The notes beneath the pieces are model-generated. The model had not been told where the DNA came from. It worked only from the letters and a program-made list of their open reading frames with translations, and did not search any database. Shown here piece after piece: positions 10,822 to 21,572 of a stretch of 64,000 nucleotides of DNA (the first letter of the stretch is position 1; each line of letters opens with the position of its first letter). Both the position numbers and the translations under genes were made by a program. Location: the NCBI GenBank assembly GCA_024195585.1, contig SWBL01000157.1, positions 46,082 through 110,081 of the forward strand, written 5' to 3'. This DNA comes from Aureobasidium sp. EXF-3400 (lineage: Eukaryota; Ascomycota; Dothideomycetes; Dothideales; Saccotheciaceae).

Positions 10822-11988
10822 GGTTTCTCTACGTGGTTTCGTGGACAATCACGATCGTGTTTTAACTCCGTATGGCGGGATGGAGAGTATAGATACTGAT
10901 GAATGATTGGGAACCTAAGGCTGTACTCAATAGGGTTCCATAGTCTCTCACTACAAGTAAATGAGAAAGAAATAGTATTCATGAAATCATTTTGATATGT
11001 TTAGGATACCCACACTGTAGGAAGCCCCGGGTTTTGATTGATGCCTTTGCTCCGCCTCGGGCTTTTGATTGATGCTACTGCACCGGTTCAGGATTCTGAT
11101 TGATGATGATTGCCGCTCCAATCAGTGAATCTAGCTACTCGGCAAGGCAGGAAGATACCGTGAACTATGTTCACCCAAACTTAGGCATGTGTCGGATTCC
11201 CCACGGAAGGGCTGATGGTTCTTGACTTCCATCGGCCAGCATTGTGATAGAGCCATCCACTGGAAGAAGTGTCGGCCGACTCCAACAGATCGACAAAGCT
11301 GATTACACATCATGACTGGCCCCTTTATATGACTTCCGAGGTGGTTGGTGTCAAAAATTGTGGCTTACTTCGAGCATTAGTTCGTCGGCAGGGCTGTGAT
11401 GGATCGGCGACGAGCACGCATCATGCTTGGAAATCCGTCTGTGCAGACAGGGCGAGATACTTTATTACAGGTATACGGTCATGGCTAAACCTTGATGGGC
11501 AAATGCAAGTGTACACTGAGAGTGATGGCCTGGAATCGCTTGGGAGCTTGGGGAGAGGAAGACGGTTTCTGCCATTTTGCGACACACAGAATTCACGAGG
11601 CTTCTCTCCCGAACGCAAGCGACGAACATCAAGACGAGTGAATTATCGAGTAGAGGACAAAATATCAAGGTAGGGCTCAGGTTCCAGAAAGTCAAAGAAG
11701 GTTTGATTACATGATCAGAGACTTGAGCCAAGAGAGTCGAGAAGCCACAGCGGGAAAGGGTTGCAGGTAGAGGATTGTAGGATTCATCGGGCGGTATCAG
11801 TCAACCAATAGCAACGGTGCATCGAAGGAGCTTGATGGATACGCATTGAGTGCTGCCTAACTGCCTCATCGTATCATCCGTCGTTAGATGCAGGCGCTTT
11901 GTCCTGATATTTTGACGACTTGTTCTTTGTCCTGAGGACGCAACAAATTGATCCGACAGCAGGCTGGCACCTTCCAGCGATCGCAAGC
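10822..11988. other. Intergenic between ABCG transporter and second zinc-cluster gene
   Basis: No gene is supported. It contains the 31-bp triplicate repeat at 11024-11107 (listed separately). The remaining open frames (for example 11269-11673) have no recognisable content. The right half is the promoter and leader of the regulator at 11989. Confidence 0.55.
11024..11107. repeat. Three imperfect 31-bp direct repeats
   Basis: Units end in TTTTGATTGATG, TTTTGATTGATG and TTCTGATTGATG at about 11031-11043, 11062-11074 and 11093-11105. Each is preceded by a CGGG- or CAGG-containing segment. The spacing of 30-31 bp is three helical turns, which would place a bound protein on one face of the DNA. 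A CCAATC in the opposite sense follows at about 11117. Confidence 0.7.
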
Positions 11989-14604
11989 ATGCCGTCACCA
12001 GACGAAGCCGTGTCCGACGGCTACTTCAACGACCTGAGCCAACAACTCCCCGATCAAGCCCAACAACCTAAATCGAAGCGCGTAGCATGCGTGCTGTGTC
12101 GCAAGCGCAAGCTTCGATGCGACGGAGCGAAACCATCCTGCGCGACATGTACACGGCTATCGCACAATTGCGCCTACGATGAGGTGCGCAAGAAGTCGGG
12201 TCCCAAGAGGGGCTACGTGAAAGAGCTGGAGGCCCGTCTGGCCCAAGTCGAAACACTCCTCCATACTCATGCCGGTGTTGAAATGCCATTGAATGCCGTC
12301 GACCAAACTGTCGTCAACGGAGAAGATCTGCCAGACTTTGGTGGTATCGATCCTGATCAAGGACGCTTGATGCAGGAAATGCACGTAGGCCAATCCCCGC
12401 CTGCAATCAGTAATACTATGCCCGGTACACGTCTACCCTCGATGGATGAATCATACGATACCGAGCAACCCGCCTTCTGGCAGGGCGACATTAAGTCTCC
12501 TTCTTGGGTACCAAACTTCTCGCTACTGGCTACTGGCATGGACGAACCTCTGCCTCCTCCAGAAGTCTGTGCTGAGCTGACCAGTTTTTACTTTGAGCGT
12601 GTCCACCCCTCGGCTCCTGTCCTACATCGGCCACGCTTCCTCATGGCCATGCAGAACACATCGCCTGCTCTTCGTCCTCGCCTGTCTCTCCAGTATGCTG
12701 TCTGGACCCTGGGTGCCAGCTCTCATCCCAAGTATGAAGACATGGTTGACACTTTGTATCGCCGTGCTCGTCATTACCTTGAACGTGATGAGATGTCAGG
12801 TGTCGGCGAGAAGATGATCAACATAGCCACAGTTCAGGCTTGGCAGTGTATAGCTGCTTACGAGTTCAAGATGATGTACTTCCCCCGAGCATGGCTCAGT
12901 ACTGGAAGGACCGCCCGCTTGGCCCTCATGATGGGTTTGCATCGCATCGACGGTCCCAACATTGATGTCAAGCAATGCTTACCTCCACCAAAGGACTGGA
13001 TAGAAAAGGAGGAGCGAAGACGTTTGTTCTGGATGACCTTTGCTGGCGATCGATATGCAAGCATTGGTACTGGCTGGCCCATGACCATTGACGAAACCGA
13101 TGTCTACACGGATCTACCTGCCTCAGACGAGGCTTATGAGTCTGGTACACCCGAGCCTAGTGTATCCCTTCGAGAAGCCCTCACTCCTGGCGGTGCTGAT
13201 GGTCTGTCATCTTTGGGATCAGTCGGCGTCATCTCTGCCCTCTTTGGCCGTAACTTGTTACATCTACATCGACATTCAGCAGATCAGGACGACGGCGATA
13301 TCAATGGTGTGTTCTGGAAACGCCATCGACAAATGGATGGCACAATTCTCTCTCTGCTGCTTGGTCTCCCCGAGTCATTACGGCTGCCACTGTCTGTTTC
13401 CGATCCCAAGGTTGTCTTCATGAACATGTGTATTCACACCTCGGTAATCTGCCTTCATCAAGCTGCCATCTTCAAGGTAGAGAAGCACAGTTTGCCAGCC
13501 AAACTCGCGACCGAATCTAAGATGCGCTGCTTGACTGCAGCGGCCGAAATCTCAAGCTTGATGAAGATGTCCAGCCACATCGACATGGCTCAAGCTAACC
13601 CTTTCATGGCCTTCTCGCTATACGTCGCTGCTAGAGTCTTTGTGCAGTATCTCAAGTCACGACCCCGCGATGACACAGCTCGAGGCTCGTTGCACTTCCT
13701 CCTGTCCGCTCTTCAAGCCATGAAGAAGACAAACCCTCTTGCCGAATCCTTCATAGCACAACTAGATGTCGACCTCGAAGTAGCTGGCCTGGACGAACTA
13801 CGCAGCTTACGCGTTCGCGCAGCTCGAGCAGCTCAGGCACAAGCCGCAGAAACCATGCAATGTCCTTACGCTGAGAGCAACAAGGATGAGGCAGGACTCA
13901 CACGCATCCCTACATTTGGAGACAGCGGACTGGCCGTACATTCGAACCCCAAACCAAGACGAGGAAACCACCCCTCAGGCGGCACTTTTCCACCCGAAAT
14001 CGCTGAAGTCATGGCTCAACCACATAAAGGCAACTTCAAAGGCATTTTCCCCGTAAACATGAGTATATCCTCAGACAATTCTACCGCCAACACCTCACCC
14101 CAAACTCTTGGATCCAGTGATGCAGATGTAATGGAGATATGCAACAATAATGGAGTTTCTCCTTCTGATTCATCCTCTTCGTCCACAGGTGCCGCAAACC
14201 ATTCTGCGCTGATCTTCAGACAATCGAACAATAACTGGCAAACTATGCAACAAGGACAACAACAATCGCCTGAAATGATGTATACCACACAACTCTCTCA
14301 ACAACAACAGCTTCCACAACAACAACAATATCAACAGTACCAACAACCACAACAACAAACCATGCAAGAAACACCAATGTCGACTCTTCTGCCCCACATG
14401 TCTGAGTTCTCCACGGCGGAGTTTTCAGCGAGTGAGTTCATGAACTTTACAAAGATGGGCACTTCGACGACAACGGTGTTGGAATTGGGTGCTGTGGATG
14501 AGGGACAGTTGTTCCAACTTAGTGATGCTGAGTGGGGACAGGTGATGGGAGAGTTTGGAGACACGGGGGGTGACTTTTCGGTGGAGAATAATCTTCTACA
14601 GTGA
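11989..14604 (+). CDS. Zn(II)2Cys6 transcription factor with polyglutamine tail
   Basis: 871-aa fungal regulator, single exon. Zinc cluster Cys are at 34, 37, 44, 51, 54 and 61 (CVLCRKRKLRC, CATC, C), followed at once by the linker KKSGPKRGYVKELEARLAQV, a coiled-coil dimerisation start. Fungal-specific transcription-factor domain at about residues 210-500 (FYFERVHPSAPVLHRPRF; GRTARLALMMGLHRID; RRRLFWMTFAGDRYAS). The C-terminal third is Gln/Ser/Asn-rich with CAA-repeat polyglutamine around 14230-14360, a probable activation domain. The ATG at 11989 was chosen because it gives MPSPDEAVSDGY, while the open frame begins at 11920. It lies head-to-tail with the ABCG gene, and control of that gene is inference. 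Confidence 0.9.
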   Translation: MPSPDEAVSDGYFNDLSQQLPDQAQQPKSKRVACVLCRKRKLRCDGAKPSCATCTRLSHNCAYDEVRKKSGPKRGYVKELEARLAQVETLLHTHAGVEMPLNAVDQTVVNGEDLPDFGGIDPDQGRLMQEMHVGQSPPAISNTMPGTRLPSMDESYDTEQPAFWQGDIKSPSWVPNFSLLATGMDEPLPPPEVCAELTSFYFERVHPSAPVLHRPRFLMAMQNTSPALRPRLSLQYAVWTLGASSHPKYEDMVDTLYRRARHYLERDEMSGVGEKMINIATVQAWQCIAAYEFKMMYFPRAWLSTGRTARLALMMGLHRIDGPNIDVKQCLPPPKDWIEKEERRRLFWMTFAGDRYASIGTGWPMTIDETDVYTDLPASDEAYESGTPEPSVSLREALTPGGADGLSSLGSVGVISALFGRNLLHLHRHSADQDDGDINGVFWKRHRQMDGTILSLLLGLPESLRLPLSVSDPKVVFMNMCIHTSVICLHQAAIFKVEKHSLPAKLATESKMRCLTAAAEISSLMKMSSHIDMAQANPFMAFSLYVAARVFVQYLKSRPRDDTARGSLHFLLSALQAMKKTNPLAESFIAQLDVDLEVAGLDELRSLRVRAARAAQAQAAETMQCPYAESNKDEAGLTRIPTFGDSGLAVHSNPKPRRGNHPSGGTFPPEIAEVMAQPHKGNFKGIFPVNMSISSDNSTANTSPQTLGSSDADVMEICNNNGVSPSDSSSSSTGAANHSALIFRQSNNNWQTMQQGQQQSPEMMYTTQLSQQQQLPQQQQYQQYQQPQQQTMQETPMSTLLPHMSEFSTAEFSASEFMNFTKMGTSTTTVLELGAVDEGQLFQLSDAEWGQVMGEFGDTGGDFSVENNLLQ

Positions 14605-15027
14605 GTGTATGAAGTTTTGACACACGATATCTTTTACGGGAGCTAGCTGGGAGAAAGAGGGAAGAAGAACCTTCGTTTTGTTTGATTAGAGGGAAATTGT
14701 ATCAACAGGAATCGGGTCAACGATTAGGGGGAACACATGAAAGGAGTTTCTTGGGATCGAAACTCTACTCGACACTGGATTATCTACGAAAGTAATGAAA
14801 CTACGAATATACTTCTCAACTCATTCTTGTCTTGTTTTCTGGCACGGAAGGAAGGGATTTCAGCATTGCATGTCTTTGCATGTCTTGTTTGCATTCTATA
14901 TGACTAATTCGTTTCTTCCTCATCTAATCCTAACAAGAAATGTGAAAAATGATAATGGCCCGCAATGTTTCTTCTCTTTCCTTTCATGCATATCCTAAAC
15001 TTCCATCCTCAGAGTTCGTGATGGTTC
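14605..15027. other. Convergent intergenic (3' flanks)
   Basis: AT-richer 3' flanks of the zinc-cluster gene (plus) and the PHD gene (minus). No gene or repeat was seen. Confidence 0.6.
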
Positions 15028-17747
15028 TCACATATCAGCCATATTGATGTCACCATCACTCTCTTGACTGGCACTAGGAGGCATCTTCTTAACCGGCACG
15101 CTACCCACTCCCAACTCAGTCTCTACACCTTCAACACCTTCCGGCGGTGCAGCAGGTGTAGCGCGCATGAAGATTGCAGGACTCGGGCTCAATGCGGTGA
15201 TAGGCGGTACCACCGGTGTCTCGGCGATGCTATCGCGAGATCGGGGACGCGGTGTATCGTGCTTGGTGGGAATGAGGGGTGTGGCGCCGGTAGGGAGGGG
15301 AGGCAGAGGCGAACTTTGCATATGGGGACCCGCGCGGAGGATACTAGTGGCTGCTGAGGCGGGAGTGACGTGAGAGGTATTCTGGTAGGTATAGGGTGTG
15401 GCATTGGCGGCGGGTGTGTTGAATGAATGGGGGTGCGAAGGCGAGGAACTGGGTTGTTTGGTTGGTGAGTGGGCGGCGGCGCGCTGTTGTTGTTGCAGTT
15501 GGGCGGGAGGCGGGAATGATGTATTGGGACTCTGGAACAGGCGCTGGGTAGAGGGTGATGGACTGTTTCTGGATGGGTGATGGTGGTGTGGGGTTGCAGA
15601 GCCGTTGGTGCGGTATTCTGGGAGTCCATGCGACGAGGATGGTCGAGAGCCTTTGGTGGGTGAGGGTGGGCCCATCTGCAAACCACTAGGCTGCAGGACT
15701 GGAGGGTGGATGGAGTGTGCTGATACGGCACCGGCATGGGCTTGGGCGTGTAATGCGGAGAGATCACCATCGTTGGACTTTCGTGCAGGAGGTGGAGGGG
15801 AGCTGCCGTGGTTGGAGGATGGACGAGCGGGTGGAGGTAGAGTAGTGCCATTCCAGGCTTGCTGAGGGACACCGACAGGTGGAGCGCCAGCAGGACGATG
15901 GTAGCCTGGCGGACCGGGGCTTTGACCTGAAGGTGAGAGCGATGGGCCGTCAAGCAGATTGTAGCGTCGAGCTGCTGAACGAGGAGTCGATGTTATCTCG
16001 ACAGCTTCAAGTGGGCGACCGCGGGAAGTGTCTTGTGCAGGAGCAGCTTCCTTTTGGCCTGGGAAGTGCAGGTGCAATGGAGGCAGCTTTGGCTTGCTGC
16101 AGTCGGAGCAGATGAAATGGAAATCGTCCTTTTCTGCGTCCTTCTCGTCAATGCCGTGGCATTTCGAATGTTGCCAGATGTTACACTTTTCGCAAGCAAT
16201 TGAATGCGTGCCATCATCGAAGTTCTGGCCATGCTTGCCACAGACTGCACAATCGAAGATCCACTCATCCTCCTCTTCGGCTAGCGCGTCCAGCTCTTTC
16301 TGTCTTCTCTCCATCTCGGCCTTGAGATGACGCTCCGACAGGCGACCTTCAATCTCATCACCGTTCTCCAAGCTCTTGTGGTTCTCCTCAAGCTTGCGGA
16401 GCTCTTCCTCGTGCAAGATGCGCTTAACCTCGCGCTCTTTGAGTCTCTGTTCTCTAGTGAGCATGCGCGATTCGCGAGCCTGTGCATTGTCAGTTGTCTT
16501 GTGTCTCGTTGCGTCATGGGCTCTGCAACTCACATGTTCCATCTTATCCTGCCTCTGTTGCTCCTTTCGAGCCATGTCGAGCTCAGCTTGTCTTCTCCTC
16601 TCTGCTTCTATTGCATCCTCTTCGGCCTTGCGCTGCTCTGCCTTGCCAGCAAGTCTGCTAGATCTCTTTGCTGTGGCCATTTTCTGCAAGTTCTCCAGTT
16701 CTCTTTGCTTTTTCAGCATCTTCTGACGTTGTGCTTCGACTCGCTTCTCAAGGATGGGCATGATCTGCTCGTTGATACGCTTGACCAGAGCCTTCTCATT
16801 CGGATCGCGACTCTTGCGAAGCGATTCCAAGAATATTGTGTAGTCGTCGTGGGTGACAGCAATGCACTCCCACTTCATACCGCCGAATCCATCGTCTTCA
16901 CTTGGTTCGTCGTTCTTTATGTCGACCTCGGTGTTCTCCTGCTCTTCTCCCTCGACTTCGCTCTCTTGGGCGTCCAACTTGATGCGTTTGCTGGCACGTG
17001 AGCCGCGAGACTTGCGTGGTTTGGCCTTTGCTTTCGGCTTTGGTGCGGGAGCAGGTGGGAGTGGTGCTTCGGTGCGGCGGTAAAGGCGGTCGTCGTCCAG
17101 TACGAAGTAGGAACGGTCCTGAGAATCCCAGCCAAGCTCTTCAATGCGCCATTGAGTCTGCTCATTGTCTTTCTCTTCCATCAAGCCACGCATACGCTCT
17201 GCATTCCAGAGGGTCCAGTTGGACAGTTGATGCAGAACGCGGATCTTTGTGAAGACATCGAAGTCGGCGAACTTGTTGGGCGTATCGTCGGTGCCGTAGG
17301 GATTGCGCAGGGGTGCCTTGGCGACATATTGGCGGCGTGTGTATTCGTCATAGTTGTCGTAGCTGATGTCGGTCAGTGGGGAGATCTTGGGACAGTGGCT
17401 GGCTGAACGCACGTCAGGCCTCTATGCGAAGAGACGAATTTGAGCAGTGTGAGGGCAATCTCGGCCAGCTTCTCTGACGCTTCGGGTCTCAGACATTCAT
17501 GCTCAAGATCCTAATACATAATTAATACTTGTTCCAGGAGATTAGAAGGCTAGGCGCATACCTCCATGTCGAATTCAGGATCGATCTTGACGGGTTTGCC
17601 AAAGATGTACATGTATTGCATGAGAGCAGCAAACTGCCACATGCTCCGTAGGCGAACAAGAGTCTCATTGTGTGGTTTTGCTTTCTCTGCGGCGACAATG
17701 GGCGTGTCCAGGTCGGCCTCCTGGCGGGCGCGCTTCCTGGCGGGCAT
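15028..17747 (-). CDS. PHD-finger chromatin protein (possible WHIM/DDT-like N-terminus)
   Basis: 854-aa nuclear protein. Exons are 17747-17562, 17510-17413, 17362-16534 and 16479-15028; introns are 51, 50 and 54 bp. The second intron is needed to give GLT|YDNYDEYTRRQYV. Seen: basic start MPARKRARQ; helical N-terminal module (TLVRLRSMWQFAALMQYMYI ... LLKFVSSHRG ... DVFTKIRVLHQLSNWTLWN), similar to the DDT/WHIM modules of ISWI-associated proteins (inference); Lys/Arg-rich NLS-like region; long charged coiled coil at about 290-430; then a C4HC3 PHD finger from C448 (CAVC...CEKC...H..C...CSDC), which normally reads histone H3 tails. The last 350 residues are Pro/Ser/His-rich and disordered. The third intron is 3n and stop-free, so its retention would add 18 residues. 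Confidence 0.85.
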
Positions 17748-18140
17748 CTTTTCTACACAGGGGCCAAGCCCTTGATATGGTCGGAGATGAGGATTGAGGT
17801 GTAAGTGGTAGAAGACTTTCAGACGAATCGAGGAAGCTGAGAACCAGAAATGAATAAAAAGTCGTCGAGACAGGGATGTGAGGCAATTCGGTGGTGCAAA
17901 AGACAGTGAATGCCTCTCTTCACAAGCGCGCGACCGACGTGAAGCTGCATCCACCAAAGTGACGGGCGCCGAGGCTTTTCCCTTATTCCTTCCTTTTCCC
18001 TCCCTTTTTTCTTTCCATCATTCCACTTTTGCTTTGGTTCAACGTCTTGGATACGAGACCGCCCTTCTTATATCATTCCCGATGCTCGTCTCAGAAGCCA
18101 ACACTATCCTCTGACATGCTTCATTGTGTTGTTCGCCATC
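17748..18140. promoter_or_regulatory. Divergent promoter, PHD gene / ferroportin-like gene
   Basis: 393 bp separates two opposite start codons, so both promoters must fit here. The stretch 17985-18020 is pyrimidine-rich on the plus strand, typical of fungal transcription starts. No TATA box is obvious. Confidence 0.6.
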
Positions 18141-19788
18141 ATGTCTAACCCGGAGTATCCTTCTCATCACGTCCGCAATAAGCTATACATCTCGCATTTC
18201 CTCTCAACGTGGAATTCTCGCCTGTTTGAATTTGGCGCCGTCTTGTTCATCTCTACCATATTTCCTGGCACTCTGTTCCCTGCCTCCATCTATGCTTTGA
18301 CCCGCTCTGCCTCCGTCGTCGTCTTTTCCACTGCAATTGGTCATCTGATTGACCGTTCTGAACGTATCTTTTTGATTCGTTTGTCAATCAGTAAGTTATT
18401 TAGTCTTGTCAATATTATCTTCTACCTACCACTTGATCCTCTTTGTTGTCTTTATTTGTATCAAGCCTTTCCTCTTTGTTCCTCTCTGCCTTCTGATATC
18501 GATCAATACCGTTGACCAATTTCAGTTGGACAGAGGGTAGCCACAGCAGCATCATGCATTTTGCTGTGGCTCTTACTCTATTCTGGATATTCTTCTCTCG
18601 ACCCGTGGTCTGCAAATTTTGCATTAGCAGTCCTATCCCTTCTTGCTTGCGTCGAGAAGCTCTCATCCGTCGTCAACACCATATCCGTCGAACGCGACTG
18701 GGTCGTCGTAATATCACACAACAACACCGATGACCTACAAGGTAACTCAACGATATATCAACATACAGCTAGAAGCTAAAAGAAGCCAGAGCTGAACTCT
18801 CAGATGCGTCGAATTGATCTTTTCTGCAAACTCGTTGGGCCCCTTAGTATAGCCTTGATCGCCGGATTTTCCACCAGCATAGCCATCATTGTGACCTTTG
18901 GCATGACTGCTAGCTCGGTCTTTGTCGAATACTACGCCATTGCAAGAGTATACTACCAAGTAGACGACCTACAATCACGACCCATACCCTCACCAGACAC
19001 TCAACCGACAAACAGCACCCCCGTCTCACCAAGTGTCAGCCGCCATGCCCGTCAAACCCTCCAGGGTTGCCTCTCATACATCCAGCATCCAGCATTTCTC
19101 CCCTCATTTTCTTTATCCCTACTCTACCTCACCGTCTTGACTTTCGGCGGCCAAATGGTCACATACCTTCTCTCCAACGGGTTCAACTCCATCTCCATCG
19201 GTCTCTTACGCACCTTATCCACTGTTTTCGAACTCTCTTCCACATGGCTTGCCCCCAAAGCTATGCACAGGATTGGGGCCGTCAGATGCGGCATATGGTT
19301 TCTCAACTGGCAAATCGTCTGGGTTTTGCTTGCCGTGGTTATGCTATGGGTAGATGTACCTCAACAGTATGCCGTTGTGGGCTTAATTGCTGGTACTGTG
19401 GCTAGTCGAGTGGGCCTATGGGGCTTTGATTTATCCGCACAAGTTATTGTTCAGGAGGTTTGTTGAAGTATAGATGTTCATGGAGATTGTACTAACGTGG
19501 AAACAGGCTGTTGAATCCGATCAGCGAGGTTCCTTCTCCGCTATGGAAGCATCTGTGCAAAACATCTTCGAACTGTTATCTTTCGCCTCGACTGCCATTT
19601 TTGCGCGACCCGATCAGTTCAGAATCCCAGCTGCGGTTAGTGCTGCAGCTGTCATGCTGGCTGGATTGATGTACGCCTTCTTTGTGCGTCAGCAAAGAGG
19701 TCATCTGTTTCACGCTTCAAAGTGCATGCAGCGGAAACGTCCTGTATGGCAGCCGCTTGCTCAAGACGAAGATGTTGAGTTGAGTTGA
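18141..19788 (+). CDS. Ferroportin-like iron exporter (SLC40 family)
   Basis: 471-aa multi-pass membrane protein of the ferroportin family, which exports Fe2+ from cytosol or into an organelle. Exons are 18141-18390, 18526-18741, 18790-19457 and 19507-19788. Introns are 135, 48 and 49 bp, with junctions LSI|IGQRVATA, DLQ|ELNSQMRR and QE|AVESDQRG. Family landmarks: LYISHFLSTWNSRLFEFG at the N-terminus, GHLIDR after TM2, the ISVERDWVVVI segment, NSQMRRIDLFCKLVGP, and ESDQRGSFSAMEASVQN near the last helices. About ten hydrophobic helices can be seen. The 135-bp first intron is long for this window, so its acceptor at 18524-18525 is the least certain point. The cellular membrane used by the fungal protein cannot be told from sequence. 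Confidence 0.87.
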
Positions 19789-20009
19789 TGCGCGCTCGAC
19801 ACAGATACAGCATGTGGAAACTGTTAGAAAGATGCATGTGTTTTTCATTCAGTGGCTACATTTGCCCAATTTTCGCGCCGCTATTACTTGCCGCTAATAC
19901 ATGGCCTCTTTCTCGGTCCTCTCGATCTGGCTTGTACTGTCTCTGTTCCGATTTTACTTCTACTGTCTCTTTTTCGACCCGGTCTCTGTTGTTCCTTTCC
20001 CGACCTGGC

Positions 20010-21572
20010 TCAGAAGTTCTCGGGCATGAAGTCCTTGAACACAAACACGGCTCCCTCAAACTCAAAGACTCTTCCTGGGTGTCTCTCTTCTTCCGTTAGG
20101 TCCCTGTGAATATCCTTCAACTTATCATGGCTCTCTCTGGCCAGACTCTCGGTGAAGTACTCAAGCTCCTTTCCAGCCGACAACGTCTTCAACGAGCACT
20201 TTTCGAACTGAGCTTCGAGTGTATCGATAGGCAGTCTAGCGTTGTAGTTGGCCGTCTTGTCCCATCTGCTAGCTTCCACAAAGATTTTGAGTAGCTGTTG
20301 GTCGCCCATTGCGAAGACGCCATCACGATCGATCATAGCGCGATCCTGGTCATGTTTATGACTTTCGTGGGATGGGATGAAGCGAAGTGCGTGAGTCTTG
20401 TCTTGGATACAGTCTCTGACCAGTATCATCTCATCGTTCATCTGTTCCGACCATGCCTTTCCGAAACGATTGATTCTCATAGGCGACACGATCTGAATTC
20501 TCTTGGCATCGGGAAAGTATCCCTGACTGTGTGCCTGTTGAAGGGCTCCAGCGAAGCGAATGGTACCTGACTCACTGTTCGAACCTAGAGGATGATCGTT
20601 GGGCATCTGTGTTGTGGCGTCGAAATGAGTTCTCCTGCAAACGTTGCGAGCGAACATCAAGTCAAACCAGTAAGGAACATTTCTGGGTACGAAGGAGATC
20701 GACAAGCTACGCAGATGTGGTGCATGGACGTACTCGATCTTCCCGTCTTCTTGCTGCGACTTTATCATGGATTCGCAGACGTACGACACTCTGAGTGACA
20801 GATGGCGCAGTCTTGGCATCATGTCACGGAGTAGAAGACACATGCGAGGAGATGTTCTGCCAAACTGGATCTCACGGCCGTTGGTGTCGAGCGAAAGGTT
20901 TATGCAAGACTTTGGCAACGACTTGACAAGCTCAAGGACGACTCGGAGATCCAAGAAACCAGGTCCATCTCTCCGCATATCATTAACGTCCTCGAAGTGC
21001 TTCTCCTCTGTAAAGAGCGAGAAAGTGTCAAGAACACGGAATTGATTAGGCAACATGCTTGCCAATCTCATCAATTGCACGTCCACTGGAGTCAATTTGC
21101 CGCTACGTCTGGCTTTCTCTTCGTACTCCGCGTGCCCACTGCCCTCAGGCTTGATATTCAGCGTCAAAGAATGAACATGGTCCCAAGTACGTTTGCGATT
21201 GCGGATGCGTTGCTTGTGCTTGGCCTTCAGCTGCTCTTCAGACAGCAAAGGCTTTGCAAAAATCTCTTTGGCCTCCCCGAATGTGTTTGACGCCTTTCTT
21301 TCGCAATGACTGTGGCCGTAGCATGTAAGATTGTGTAATTGATCGGTCACGGCCCAAATGTTGACGTACTTGTCGAAGTTGCTCTTGAGGAAGGAACTGA
21401 TATTGGTGTTGTTGAGCACGACGTGTTCGTAGAGGACTGGAGAGCCTGCATCGTTCCAGAGGTGTGAGACAAGGAGGGCCATGCGTAGTGCGTCGTAACC
21501 GCCTTGTTCACGGACTTGCACCAAGATGTGCTTGAGCACCTCGTTGGGCATGTTTTTGATGGTGAGGGGCAT
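20010..21572 (-). CDS. F-box protein
   Basis: 520-aa single-exon protein. An F-box-like motif occupies about residues 3-50 (MPNEVLKHILVQVRE...LVSHLWNDAGSPVLYEHV), the part that binds Skp1 in SCF ubiquitin ligases. The remainder has weak leucine-rich periodicity (LRVVLELVKSLPKSCINLSL; MMPRLRHLSLRVSYV; HAPHLRSLSISF), consistent with a substrate-binding surface. The target is unknown. Ascomycetes carry many such divergent F-box genes. The gene converges on the ferroportin-like gene with 221 bp between the stop codons, which hold only 3' flanks. Confidence 0.82.
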   Translation of the reverse strand: MPLTIKNMPNEVLKHILVQVREQGGYDALRMALLVSHLWNDAGSPVLYEHVVLNNTNISSFLKSNFDKYVNIWAVTDQLHNLTCYGHSHCERKASNTFGEAKEIFAKPLLSEEQLKAKHKQRIRNRKRTWDHVHSLTLNIKPEGSGHAEYEEKARRSGKLTPVDVQLMRLASMLPNQFRVLDTFSLFTEEKHFEDVNDMRRDGPGFLDLRVVLELVKSLPKSCINLSLDTNGREIQFGRTSPRMCLLLRDMMPRLRHLSLRVSYVCESMIKSQQEDGKIEYVHAPHLRSLSISFVPRNVPYWFDLMFARNVCRRTHFDATTQMPNDHPLGSNSESGTIRFAGALQQAHSQGYFPDAKRIQIVSPMRINRFGKAWSEQMNDEMILVRDCIQDKTHALRFIPSHESHKHDQDRAMIDRDGVFAMGDQQLLKIFVEASRWDKTANYNARLPIDTLEAQFEKCSLKTLSAGKELEYFTESLARESHDKLKDIHRDLTEEERHPGRVFEFEGAVFVFKDFMPENF

